DNA of 64,000 nucleotides from an uncultured Lachnospiraceae bacterium (lineage in GTDB: Bacteria > Bacillota > Clostridia > Lachnospirales > Lachnospiraceae). Location: positions 1 to 64,000 of the forward strand of contig CAJKGK010000016.1 of NCBI GenBank assembly GCA_905199445.1, given 5' to 3'. A model generated the notes under the pieces. It was not told the DNA's origin and did not search any database. It saw only the letters and a list, made by a program, of their open reading frames with translations. The position numbers were made by a program, and so were the translations under genes. This document shows, piece by piece, positions 8,448-16,821 of the stretch. How positions within the stretch are numbered: position 1 is the stretch's first letter; the number at the start of each line of letters is the position of its first letter.

Positions 8448-10304
8448 TTACTCCACAGTCACACTCTTTGCCAGATTTCTTGGTTTATCCACATCAAGTC
8501 CTTTGGACACAGAAATGTAATAAGCCAACAGCTGCAGAGGGATGACGGCCAGACTTGTCGTAAAGAAGTCCTCTGTTTTCGGCACATAAATCGTAAAGTC
8601 TGCAATGTCCTCCATGCCATAATTACCATAAAGTGTCATTCCCAAAACAGAAGCCCCCCGGCTGCGCACTTCCACCAGGTTGCTGATTTCCTTTTCAAAC
8701 AGCTCCGGCTGGGTAGCCACGCCGATGACCAGCACACCATCCTCGATCAGTGAGATGGTTCCATGCTTTAATTCTCCAGCGGCATAAGCCTCGGAGTGAA
8801 TATAGGAAATTTCTTTAAGCTTCAGGGAACCTTCCATGGAAATTGCATAATCCAGACCACGGCCGATAAAGAACACATCCTTTGTATGGGAAAACTTATT
8901 GGCCAGCCACTGAATCCGCTCCTTTTCATCCAGAATCCGCTGAATCTTCTCCGGAAGTCTTAACAGTTCATCAATATATTTTCTGTAGTCCTCATCGGAA
9001 ATCACATTTCTTACTTTTCCAAAAAGCAGGCCAATAAGATATATGGCAGCCAGCTGCGTACTGTAAGCCTTTGTTGTGGCCACGGAAATTTCCGGGCCAG
9101 CCCATGTATAAAATACACTATCAGCCTCTCTGGCAATGGAGCTGCCTACCACATTGACAATACCCAGTACCTTGTAGCCCCGGTTTTTGGACTCTCTCAG
9201 CGCTGCCAGAGAATCTGCCGTTTCTCCGGACTGGCTGACAACAACCACAAGCGTATTTTCCGTCATCAGCGGTTTTCTGTATCTGAACTCAGAAGCCAAA
9301 TCCACATCCACAGGAATCTGAGCCATCTGTTCAAGCACATATTTGGCACATACACATACATGATAGGCAGAACCACAGGCCACCATCTGAATCCGGCTGA
9401 TCTTTTGAATATCCTCATCAGACATCTGAAGCTCCTCAATCACAACCTGGCCATCCTTAATTCTAGGATGAATCGTATCTGCCACGGCTTTGGGCTGCTC
9501 ATAGATTTCTTTAAGCATAAAATGCTCAAACCCTTCTTTTTCAGCAGCTTTGGCATCCCATTCCACAGTCTTAAAAGTTTTCTCGATTTCTTCCTGATCC
9601 AGATTAAAAAACCGGATGCCGTCATTGGTCAGTTCCACAATGTCCTGATCATCAATATAACATACATTTCGTGTATATTTCAGAATCGCCGGAACGTCAG
9701 ACGCAATAAAATTTCCAGTTTCGGATTTTCCCACAATTAACGGACTGTCTTTACGCACAGCATAAATTGTTCCCGGAAAATCCTGAAATAAAATCCCCAG
9801 TGCATAAGATCCCCGCACTCTGCCAAGCATTTTGGAAATAGCCTCCAGAGGATTTCCTTTATAATAGTAATCCAACAGATGGGCCACGACCTCTGTATCT
9901 GTCTGAGAAATAAATTCAAAGCCTTTTTTCTGAAGCCAGTCCCTTAAATCCTTGTAATTTTCAATAATCCCGTTATGCACAACCGCAATCTTTCTGTCTT
10001 TGGAATAATGGGGATGCGCATTGGTCACCGACGGTTCGCCATGGGTTGCCCAGCGGGTATGACCGATGCCGCAGCAGCCTTTCACTGCCTTGCCGTTATC
10101 TGTCATTTCCCGAAGTGCCTGCAGACGGCCTTTAGCCTTAATAACTTCGATTTCACTGATACCGCTCTCTGCTGCGGCCTTCGCTCCTGAATGAGACACC
10201 GCAATTCCTGCGGAATCATAACCTCTGTATTCCAGCCTGGACAGCCCTTCAATCAGAATAGGCGCTGCATTTTCATTTCCTGTATAACCAACAATACCAC
10301 ACAT
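8448..10304 (-). CDS. glmS: Glutamine--fructose-6-phosphate aminotransferase (isomerizing)
   Basis: This 618-residue enzyme makes glucosamine-6-phosphate from fructose-6-phosphate and glutamine, the first step to UDP-GlcNAc. The N-terminal class II glutaminase starts MCGIVGYTGNE with catalytic Cys2 and has the GIGHTRWATHG motif. Two SIS sugar-isomerase domains follow (VACGSAYHVC, VSQSGETADS, GRGLDYAISMEGSLKLKEIS), and the C-terminus is the typical KSVTVE. Length is normal. It starts one base after the glmM stop, and its GAGGTGA site lies inside the end of glmM, so the two are co-transcribed and probably translationally coupled. No glmS ribozyme core was seen before it. Confidence 0.97.
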   Translation of the reverse strand: MCGIVGYTGNENAAPILIEGLSRLEYRGYDSAGIAVSHSGAKAAAESGISEIEVIKAKGRLQALREMTDNGKAVKGCCGIGHTRWATHGEPSVTNAHPHYSKDRKIAVVHNGIIENYKDLRDWLQKKGFEFISQTDTEVVAHLLDYYYKGNPLEAISKMLGRVRGSYALGILFQDFPGTIYAVRKDSPLIVGKSETGNFIASDVPAILKYTRNVCYIDDQDIVELTNDGIRFFNLDQEEIEKTFKTVEWDAKAAEKEGFEHFMLKEIYEQPKAVADTIHPRIKDGQVVIEELQMSDEDIQKISRIQMVACGSAYHVCVCAKYVLEQMAQIPVDVDLASEFRYRKPLMTENTLVVVVSQSGETADSLAALRESKNRGYKVLGIVNVVGSSIAREADSVFYTWAGPEISVATTKAYSTQLAAIYLIGLLFGKVRNVISDEDYRKYIDELLRLPEKIQRILDEKERIQWLANKFSHTKDVFFIGRGLDYAISMEGSLKLKEISYIHSEAYAAGELKHGTISLIEDGVLVIGVATQPELFEKEISNLVEVRSRGASVLGMTLYGNYGMEDIADFTIYVPKTEDFFTTSLAVIPLQLLAYYISVSKGLDVDKPRNLAKSVTVE

Positions 10305-10305
10305 A

Positions 10306-11664
10306 TTACTTCACCTCATAACCTCTTTCACAAATTACCTGAATCACTTCGTTTACATATTCCTGGCAGGTCTTTTCATCACCAGCCTCGACCATCACAC
10401 GCACAACCGGTTCTGTACCGCTTTCACGGACAAGAATACGGCCATTATCGCCAAGCCGCTGCGCTACACTGCGAACGGCCGCCTGAACCATGGCATCATT
10501 CTGTGCCGCCTTTTTATCGGTCACACGAATATTTTTAAGCACCTGAGGATAAACAGTCAAAGGTGCGGCCAGTTCCGACAATGTCTGGTTTTTAGCCAGC
10601 ATGACTTCCATCAGTTTGATGGCCGTCAAAATACCATCACCGGTTGTGGCATATTTCCGGAAAATAATGTGACCGGACTGCTCACCGCCGATTCGATAAC
10701 CATTGGTTGACATATTCTCATAAACATATTTGTCACCCACAGCCGTTTTCTCATATTCGATATCAGCCGCATCCAACGCCTTATACAGCCCGAAATTGGA
10801 CATTACTGTAGTCACAACCTTATTGCCTACCAGCTTGCCCCGCTCTTTTAAATATCGTCCGTAAATATAAATAATGGCATCACCGTCAATCAGCTGTCCT
10901 TTTTCATCCACAGCCAGACAACGGTCAGCATCACCATCAAAGGCAAAGCCAGCATCCAGTTGATGCTCCACAACAAATTTCTGAAGCACTTCAATATGTG
11001 TGGAACCACAGTTGGTATTAATATTACTGCCATCCGGCTGATCATTAATCACAAAGGTTTTAGCCCCCAGATTGTCAAATACTCTTTTAGCAATCATCCA
11101 GGCACTTCCGTTGGCACAGTCCAGACCGATCTTTTTACCTTCATAAGATCTAAGTGCAAGGGATTCCAAAAAATTCATGTACCGATCGCGGCCCTCTGTA
11201 TAATCAACGGTGCAGCCAATCTCATCTCTTGTAGCCAAAGGAATTTCTCCTGCCATGCCGTCAATATAGGCTTCGATTTTAAGCAGAGTATCTTCCTCCA
11301 TCTTTTCCCCGGCGGCATTGATCAGCTTGATCCCATTGTCATAATAAGGATTGTGGCTTGCGGAAATCATAATTCCGCAGTCAATATTCTGAGTACGCAC
11401 AATATAGGCCACCGATGGTGTGGTGGTGACATGCATCAGATAAGCATCCGCACCGGAAGCCGTAATCCCTGATACAAGTGAAAACTCAAACATATATGAA
11501 GAAAGCCTGGTATCCTTTCCAATTAAAATCCTGCACTTTTTTCCTTTTCTGGCATTCCGCCCATAATACCAGCCTAAGAAACGGCCAATTTTATAAGCAT
11601 GGTCTGCGGTCAGCGTCACATTAGCCTCCCCACGGAAACCATCAGTTCCAAAGTATTTTGCCAT
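10306..11664 (-). CDS. glmM: Phosphoglucosamine mutase
   Basis: This 452-residue phosphohexomutase converts glucosamine-6-phosphate to glucosamine-1-phosphate. It begins MAKYFGTDGFRGEANVTLT, has the active-site phosphoserine loop ISASHNPYYDNGIKL (reactive Ser103), the Mg-binding loop FDGDADR and the sugar-specificity motif GGEQSGHII, and ends with the phosphate-binding RESGTEPVVRVM. These four loops in order are diagnostic of the family. It is the first gene of the glmM-glmS operon. A good promoter lies upstream at 11780-11808. Confidence 0.96.
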   Translation of the reverse strand: MAKYFGTDGFRGEANVTLTADHAYKIGRFLGWYYGRNARKGKKCRILIGKDTRLSSYMFEFSLVSGITASGADAYLMHVTTTPSVAYIVRTQNIDCGIMISASHNPYYDNGIKLINAAGEKMEEDTLLKIEAYIDGMAGEIPLATRDEIGCTVDYTEGRDRYMNFLESLALRSYEGKKIGLDCANGSAWMIAKRVFDNLGAKTFVINDQPDGSNINTNCGSTHIEVLQKFVVEHQLDAGFAFDGDADRCLAVDEKGQLIDGDAIIYIYGRYLKERGKLVGNKVVTTVMSNFGLYKALDAADIEYEKTAVGDKYVYENMSTNGYRIGGEQSGHIIFRKYATTGDGILTAIKLMEVMLAKNQTLSELAAPLTVYPQVLKNIRVTDKKAAQNDAMVQAAVRSVAQRLGDNGRILVRESGTEPVVRVMVEAGDEKTCQEYVNEVIQVICERGYEVK

Positions 11665-11779
11665 AACTGTAACTCCTTACTTATTTCTCAATCATCACCG
11701 CCTGACAGCGGCCAGTTGATTCGCCTGTTTTCAGCGTTATCCTCATCTACGGCCATCCGCCGCATCTGATTTCTTATTT

Positions 11780-11808
11780 ATTATATGCAAAAATATGCCA
11801 GACTGCAA
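11780..11808 (-). promoter_or_regulatory. Sigma-A-type promoter for glmM-glmS
   Basis: Leftward -35 TTGCAG (11803-11808), 17-bp spacer and a perfect -10 TATAAT (11780-11785). Predicted start is near 11773, giving a leader of about 109 bases before glmM. Confidence 0.7.
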
Positions 11809-12011
11809 GAAAAAGTGTTTTCTCCATAAATTTTTGTCAAAAATTATAGGGCTTCAGGCCGGTGAAAATAAAATCGGTGTTTTCAGCCGGGAAAATGCGG
11901 TTTTCATCGTCTCATATGGCAGGATATATAAGTGTCTTGCATGAGGACAGCCGGTTAATAGGATTGACATCGAAAATCGGCTGGATATATATGCCAAGTC
12001 AAGGAGAGAAA

Positions 12012-12137
12012 TTGAGTTCGAATAAAACTTTTCTATTATTAATGACATTTTTAACCATATATTGTCATTTTATTATTTTTAAGTTATTATTATTGACCTC
12101 TCTGTATATTTCTGATAATATAATGTCGTTAACATAA
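12012..12137 (+). CDS. Possible small hydrophobic protein (41 aa, TTG start)
   Basis: In the AT-rich gap before the dehydrogenase gene, an AAGGAG site (12001-12006) is followed five bases later by TTG and an open frame of 41 codons. The product is mostly hydrophobic (FLLLMTFLTIYCHFIIFKLL), as for a one-helix membrane peptide. A promoter-like TTGACA (11964-11969) with TATATA at 11986-11991 would start transcription only a few bases before the site. The composition is low complexity and may be chance. The rest of the 11809-12191 gap holds no other gene I can support. Confidence 0.25.
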   Translation: MSSNKTFLLLMTFLTIYCHFIIFKLLLLTSLYISDNIMSLT

Positions 12138-12148
12138 ATACAGAAATA
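12093..12148 (+). promoter_or_regulatory. Promoter of the HTH-Ugd gene with flanking inverted repeat
   Basis: -35 TTGACC (12093-12098), 17-bp spacer and -10 TAATAT (12116-12121) with an upstream TG. An 8-bp perfect inverted repeat, TATTTCTG (12107-12114) and CAGAAATA (12141-12148), brackets the -10 and start region. It is a candidate operator for the XRE domain fused to the gene product. Confidence 0.55.
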
Positions 12149-12191
12149 CACGTTCAATGTAGCAGATAACAGTATTTGGAGATATGATACT

Positions 12192-13670
12192 ATGAAAAAA
12201 CTATCTTATATGAAAATGGCCGATACGATTATCGCCAAAAGAAAAGAACAGAAACTCACCCAGGCGCAGCTGGCAGAAATGACCGGAATCCACAGAGGGA
12301 TGATCAGTCGTATTGAAAGCCTTGATTACATTCCTTCCATTGATCAGCTTCATGCGATTGCAGAGGCACTTAACTTTGAAGTTGTAGACTTATTTGAAGA
12401 CAGCAAACCATCAGATCATAAACCGGTTTTTAATAAAAAATATAACATTGCAGTTGCCGGTACCGGCTATGTTGGTCTTTCCATTGCTACTCTTCTTGCA
12501 CAGCATAATCATGTAACAGCTGTTGATATTATTCCAGAAAAAGTAGAACTCATCAACAACAGAAAATCTCCTATCCAGGATGATTACATCGAAAGATATC
12601 TTTCTGAAAAAGAACTTGATCTGACTGCTACACTTGACGGAGAAGAAGCATACAAAAATGCTGACTTTATTGTTATTGCAGCTCCAACCAATTATGACAG
12701 TAAAAAGAACTTCTTTGACTGTTCCGCTGTAGAAGCTGTGATTGAACTTGTATTAAAGGTAAATCCAAATGCAACTATGATTATTAAATCTACGATTCCA
12801 GTTGGATATACTGCATCTGTCAGGGAAAAATACAATACAAAGAATATTATCTTTAGTCCGGAATTTCTTCGTGAGTCCAAGGCGCTGTATGATAACCTTT
12901 ATCCATCCAGAATCATCGTATCCTGTGATGAAGGTTCCAGAGAAAAAGCTGAAATCTTTGCCCAACTTCTTCAGCAGGGCGCCATCAAAGGAAATATTGA
13001 TACGTTATTCATGGGATTCACAGAAGCAGAGGCTGTTAAGCTGTTTGCCAACACTTATCTGGCGCTTCGTGTCTCCTATTTCAACGAACTTGATACCTAC
13101 GCAGAGACAAAAGGCCTGAATACACAGCAGATTATTGATGGCGTATGTCTTGATCCACGTATCGGGGCCCACTACAACAACCCAAGCTTTGGATACGGCG
13201 GATACTGTCTGCCAAAGGATACCAAGCAGCTTCTGGCAAACTTCAATGATGTGCCCCAGAACATGATCTCTGCTATTGTGGAGAGTAATAGAACAAGAAA
13301 AGATTTTATTGCCGACCAGGTATTAAGTATGGCCGGATATTATAATTACTATAATCGTGGGGATTATGCTCCTGATCAGGAGAAAGAATGTATTATTGGT
13401 GTATACCGCTTAACCATGAAATCTAATTCAGATAATTTCAGGCAATCCTCTATTCAGGGAGTTATGAAACGTATTAAAGCAAAAGGTGCCACCGTTATCA
13501 TCTACGAGCCAACCTTAAAAAACGGTGAAACCTTCTTCGGCTCAGTTGTTGTAAATGACCTAAAAAAATTCAAAAAGAAAAGTCAGGCAATTATCGCAAA
13601 CAGATATGATTCTTGTCTGGATGATGTCATTGATAAGGTATATACTCGCGATATTTTTAAGCGAGATTAA
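12192..13670 (+). CDS. UDP-glucose 6-dehydrogenase with N-terminal XRE-type HTH domain
   Basis: This 492-residue protein is a fusion. Residues 7-68 form an XRE-type helix-turn-helix (TIIAKRKEQKLTQAQLAEMT, then HRGMISRIESLDYIPSIDQL). A short linker leads to a complete nucleotide-sugar dehydrogenase: Rossmann motif AGTGYVGLS (89-97), STIPVG (200-205), FSPEFLRE (221-228), conserved Lys283 in EAVKLFANTYLA and catalytic Cys339 in GYGGYCLPKDT. The enzyme half should oxidise UDP-glucose to UDP-glucuronate for the polysaccharide. The frame is continuous, with no sign of sequencing joins. It faces the operon and has its own promoter. DNA binding, possibly at its own promoter, is inferred. Confidence 0.9.
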   Translation: MKKLSYMKMADTIIAKRKEQKLTQAQLAEMTGIHRGMISRIESLDYIPSIDQLHAIAEALNFEVVDLFEDSKPSDHKPVFNKKYNIAVAGTGYVGLSIATLLAQHNHVTAVDIIPEKVELINNRKSPIQDDYIERYLSEKELDLTATLDGEEAYKNADFIVIAAPTNYDSKKNFFDCSAVEAVIELVLKVNPNATMIIKSTIPVGYTASVREKYNTKNIIFSPEFLRESKALYDNLYPSRIIVSCDEGSREKAEIFAQLLQQGAIKGNIDTLFMGFTEAEAVKLFANTYLALRVSYFNELDTYAETKGLNTQQIIDGVCLDPRIGAHYNNPSFGYGGYCLPKDTKQLLANFNDVPQNMISAIVESNRTRKDFIADQVLSMAGYYNYYNRGDYAPDQEKECIIGVYRLTMKSNSDNFRQSSIQGVMKRIKAKGATVIIYEPTLKNGETFFGSVVVNDLKKFKKKSQAIIANRYDSCLDDVIDKVYTRDIFKRD

Positions 13671-13675
13671 ACCGT

Positions 13676-13703
13676 TTGTGGGAGGGCAAATGCTCTCCCA
13701 CAA
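13676..13703. terminator. Bidirectional terminator between ugd-like gene and capF
   Basis: Perfect arms TTGTGGGAG (13676-13684) and CTCCCACAA (13695-13703) are followed by TTATTTTTA. They lie between two convergent stop codons. Confidence 0.85.
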
Positions 13704-13709
13704 TTATTT

Positions 13710-14906
13710 TTATACTGGCTCGAAAAATGTGTCAGGATGCTCTGGATTAAATATCTCATTACAAGTCATTACTGTTACCAAGTCATCTGTCTCGGATAAA
13801 TTAATGATATTATGTGTCCATCCCGGAATCATATAAATTGCTTCGATATTATCTCCTGAAACTTCAAATTCCACAATCCCGCCTGTATTGATATTACGTT
13901 CCTGAATCAGACCATGACCATGAACAACAATAAACTGTTCCCATTTACTGTTATGCCAGTGCTGTCCTTTTGTAATACCCGGTTTACTGATGTTAATGCT
14001 TACCTGACCGCAGTCAACTGTATGTACCAGTTCTGTAAATGAACCGCGATCATCACAATTCATCTTCATGGCATATTTAAACTTCTCTTTTGGGAGGTAG
14101 GTCAGATAAAGACTGAACAATTTCTTAGCAAAAGATCCTTCCGGGCATTTTGGCATCATCAGATTGATTGGCTGATTTTTAAATTCTTCCAACAGATCAA
14201 CAATCTCACCAAGCGTCACCTTATGTGTCACCGGCACACAGCAATATCTTCCATCTGTTTGCAACACTGTCTCCACACCATCAAACTCACAACGCTGTTC
14301 CTTTCCTTCCAGTAAATCAAACATACCTTCTACAAGGTCATCAATATAAAGAACTTCTAGCTCTGTACTCCTGTCATTTACAGTAAATTGCTCACCATTG
14401 GCAACTGCCCAGCAAAAAGTAGAAATAGCACTGTTATACTTTGGTCTGGAATGTCCCATAAGATTCACAAATCGGTAAACATAAACAGGTACTCCAGTTT
14501 CTTCTCCATACTGAAAGAAAAGTTCTTCTCCTGCTTTCTTACTTCTTCCATATTCAGAATCACCAAATCTTCCGGCTAAAGTAGCCTGAACAGAAGAAGA
14601 AAGCATGATTCCTGCTTTATTATTATGTTTTTTTAAAATATCAAGGAGCTGAGAAGCAAAACCAAAATTTCCATTCATAAAATCTTCAGGATTCTCTGGA
14701 CGATTTACGCCGGCAAGGTTAAATATAAAATCTGCTTTTGCACAATACTCATCTAACTCTGTCTCAGTGCTGTTAAGATCATATTCATAAATTTTATCAA
14801 TCTGAATACCCTGTCTCGTCCTGTTTTTTCCATCCCTGATATTCTTCAAATTATTGCAAAGGGCAGTTCCGACCATACCCTTTGCACCTGTTACCAAGAT
14901 ATTCAT
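13710..14906 (-). CDS. capF: CapF-type NAD(P)-dependent reductase with C-terminal cupin (UDP-FucNAc pathway)
   Basis: This 398-residue two-domain enzyme has an N-terminal SDR/epimerase fold, MNILVTGAKGMVGTALCNNL with FNLAGVNRP, and a C-terminal cupin with KPGITKGQHWHNSKWEQFIV, whose His residues resemble the metal site. CapF/FnlB enzymes reduce the 4-keto intermediate made by CapE, on the way to UDP-N-acetyl-L-fucosamine. CapE and CapG homologues are in the same operon. The start at 14906 has GGAGG nine bases upstream; the ATG two codons earlier is too close to that site. It is the last gene of the operon. It is slightly longer than typical CapF (about 370). Confidence 0.88.
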   Translation of the reverse strand: MNILVTGAKGMVGTALCNNLKNIRDGKNRTRQGIQIDKIYEYDLNSTETELDEYCAKADFIFNLAGVNRPENPEDFMNGNFGFASQLLDILKKHNNKAGIMLSSSVQATLAGRFGDSEYGRSKKAGEELFFQYGEETGVPVYVYRFVNLMGHSRPKYNSAISTFCWAVANGEQFTVNDRSTELEVLYIDDLVEGMFDLLEGKEQRCEFDGVETVLQTDGRYCCVPVTHKVTLGEIVDLLEEFKNQPINLMMPKCPEGSFAKKLFSLYLTYLPKEKFKYAMKMNCDDRGSFTELVHTVDCGQVSINISKPGITKGQHWHNSKWEQFIVVHGHGLIQERNINTGGIVEFEVSGDNIEAIYMIPGWTHNIINLSETDDLVTVMTCNEIFNPEHPDTFFEPV

Positions 14907-15012
14907 TTCCATTTTCCTCCATCAAGTTAAACAATGAGCATGGTGCAAATACCTGATACCTGCTCATCATTTCATTATATATTTATATGTTATTCTTCTT
15001 AGAGAAAATCTT

Positions 15013-16206
15013 TTACTGGTCCTTTCTCCATACCATCTTGTTTACCACGTTCACATATCCCTGGATGATTCTAACTACCTTCATAGACACAGTTTCATCT
15101 ACATAGTCTAGACATGGATTACCAAAAACGCCGTCTTGCTTCATCTTAACTGCCATGTCTGTGGCATTAAGAAGTTCTTTTGTTGTAATACCAGCAAGAA
15201 TAAAATCACCAGCTTCCAGAGCCTCTGGTCTCTCCGTGGAAGTACGGATACATACTGCAGCAATTGGATGTCCGATACTAAGATAGAAGCTAGATTCTTC
15301 TGGAAGTGTGCCAGAATCAGATACGATTGCAAGTGCATTCATCTGAAGCTTGTTGTAATCATTGAATCCAAGGGGTTCATTGACACGTACTCTTGGATCA
15401 AGTTTAAATCCACTCTTTTCCAATCTTTGTTTACTTCTCGGATGGCAAGAATACAGAATGGGCATATCATATTTTTCTGCTAGCGCATTAACTGCTGTGA
15501 AAAGACTTGTAAAGTTCTTCTCTGTATCAATATTCTCTTCACGGTGAGCAGACAATAGAATATATTTGTCTTTCTCTAGCCCTAAACGCTCTAATACATC
15601 AGATGTCTGAATCTTGTCAAGATTTCCACGGAGAACTTCTGCCATAGGAGAACCAGTCATATAAGTCCTCTCCTTTGGAAGCCCTGCATCTGCAAGATAT
15701 TTACGAGCAAATTCACTGTAACAAAGATTTACATCTGAAATAACATCTACAATACGACGATTTGTTTCCTCTGGAAGGCACTCATCTTTGCAGCGATTTC
15801 CTGCTTCCATATGGAACAAAGGAATATGAAGGCGTTTAGCAGAAATAGCCGATAAGCAACTATTCGTATCACCAAGAACGAGATATCCATCCGGCTGAAG
15901 CTCTGATAGCAGTTCAAAACTTCGTCCTAAAATATTGCCACATGTTACACCAAGATTCTCACCAACAACCGGAACGAGGATATCTGGACCATATTCTCCT
16001 AAAGTATTTGTAAGCTCAAAATCCTCCCAAAAGATCGTCGAAAGGTTTCTGTCCCAGTTCTGATTGTAATAAACCACGCAGCAGTCAAAATATTCTCTGC
16101 ATCTCTTGATTACGGCAGCCAGTCTAATAATCTCAGGGCGTGTACCACAACCAATCATCACCTTTGTTTTACCGTTATTCTTCCATTTAAAATTATGTTC
16201 TGCCAT
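15013..16206 (-). CDS. capG: CapG/WecB-type UDP-HexNAc 2-epimerase
   Basis: This 397-residue non-hydrolysing UDP-N-acetylhexosamine 2-epimerase has the family signature MIGCGTRPEIIRLAAVIKRC at the start, VLGDTNSCLSA, HMEAGNRC, NLCYSEFARKYL, LLSAHREENID and the late SDSGTLPEESSF motif. In the FucNAc pathway CapG/FnlC inverts C2 as the last step after CapE and CapF. It follows the broken NeuD-like gene, whose decayed end overlaps this start, and precedes capF. The start has a GAGGAGAATGACAA leader. Confidence 0.9.
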   Translation of the reverse strand: MAEHNFKWKNNGKTKVMIGCGTRPEIIRLAAVIKRCREYFDCCVVYYNQNWDRNLSTIFWEDFELTNTLGEYGPDILVPVVGENLGVTCGNILGRSFELLSELQPDGYLVLGDTNSCLSAISAKRLHIPLFHMEAGNRCKDECLPEETNRRIVDVISDVNLCYSEFARKYLADAGLPKERTYMTGSPMAEVLRGNLDKIQTSDVLERLGLEKDKYILLSAHREENIDTEKNFTSLFTAVNALAEKYDMPILYSCHPRSKQRLEKSGFKLDPRVRVNEPLGFNDYNKLQMNALAIVSDSGTLPEESSFYLSIGHPIAAVCIRTSTERPEALEAGDFILAGITTKELLNATDMAVKMKQDGVFGNPCLDYVDETVSMKVVRIIQGYVNVVNKMVWRKDQ

Positions 16207-16821
16207 TTGTCATTCTCCTCATATAGATAATCTTACTTTCTTGTGGCTCTCCCACCACTTCTCCGGCTTCTACCTCCTCACATCTTCTTATCCGATTTCC
16301 ACCTTTTATAATCGAACCAAGACAGATATGGACACCTTTTTCGATAATACAATCATGATTAATTATCATCGCCAAATTGATAATACATCCACGTTCGATC
16401 CGTACTCCTGTATTTACCACCGTTTCCAGATAGACCTCGGTTTTATGGCTTACATAAGCTGTATGATGAATCAATTTATTTAGCAAATTTTCCACCAGAT
16501 GCAGTAATTCTATCACACTAGGCCAAGCGGAACTCATTATTACCAAAAACAGGAACAAACTCCACCTCATCAACCAAATACAGTTCATATTTTGAAATCT
16601 AGAAATCTAATAACTTATCATCCAATATAGCAGTTATTTCGTATCCAAATTGTTCCACTACATTTCTGACAGTACTAGCATAACCACCTGCATCAACGCC
16701 AAAGATAATGTCTTTTCTATATTATCGTCTAAGAAAGCTATATCATCATATTCAAGTAAACGGGGGCTAATTCTTCAATTTCTGTTAAAAAAGAGCCAGC
16801 TCCTATAATTAGAATCTTCAT
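16193..16821 (-). pseudogene. Decayed NeuD/PglD-like sugar acetyltransferase
   Basis: The original start overlaps the capE stop (TAATG) and reads MKILIIGAGSFLTEIEELAP, then frameshifts to EYDDIAFLDDNIEK. Another frame gives FGVDAGGYASTVRNVVEQFG, then FVPVFGNNEFRLA before a stop. A longer open piece (start near 16588) carries hexapeptide-type repeats (HTAYVSHKTEVYLETVVNTG, then INHDCIIEKGVH, ending EAGEVVG). These are the N-terminal binding domain and the left-handed beta-helix of NeuD/PglD acetyltransferases, now split by at least three frameshifts or stops. Its end overlaps the capG start. The intact gene probably acetylated an amino sugar; in this strain the GNAT at 25796 may do that job (inference). 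Confidence 0.82.

Noticed and set aside
10302..10320. glmS ribozyme before glmS
   Set aside because: Only one base separates glmM and glmS, and no ribozyme core was seen in the operon leader upstream of glmM either.
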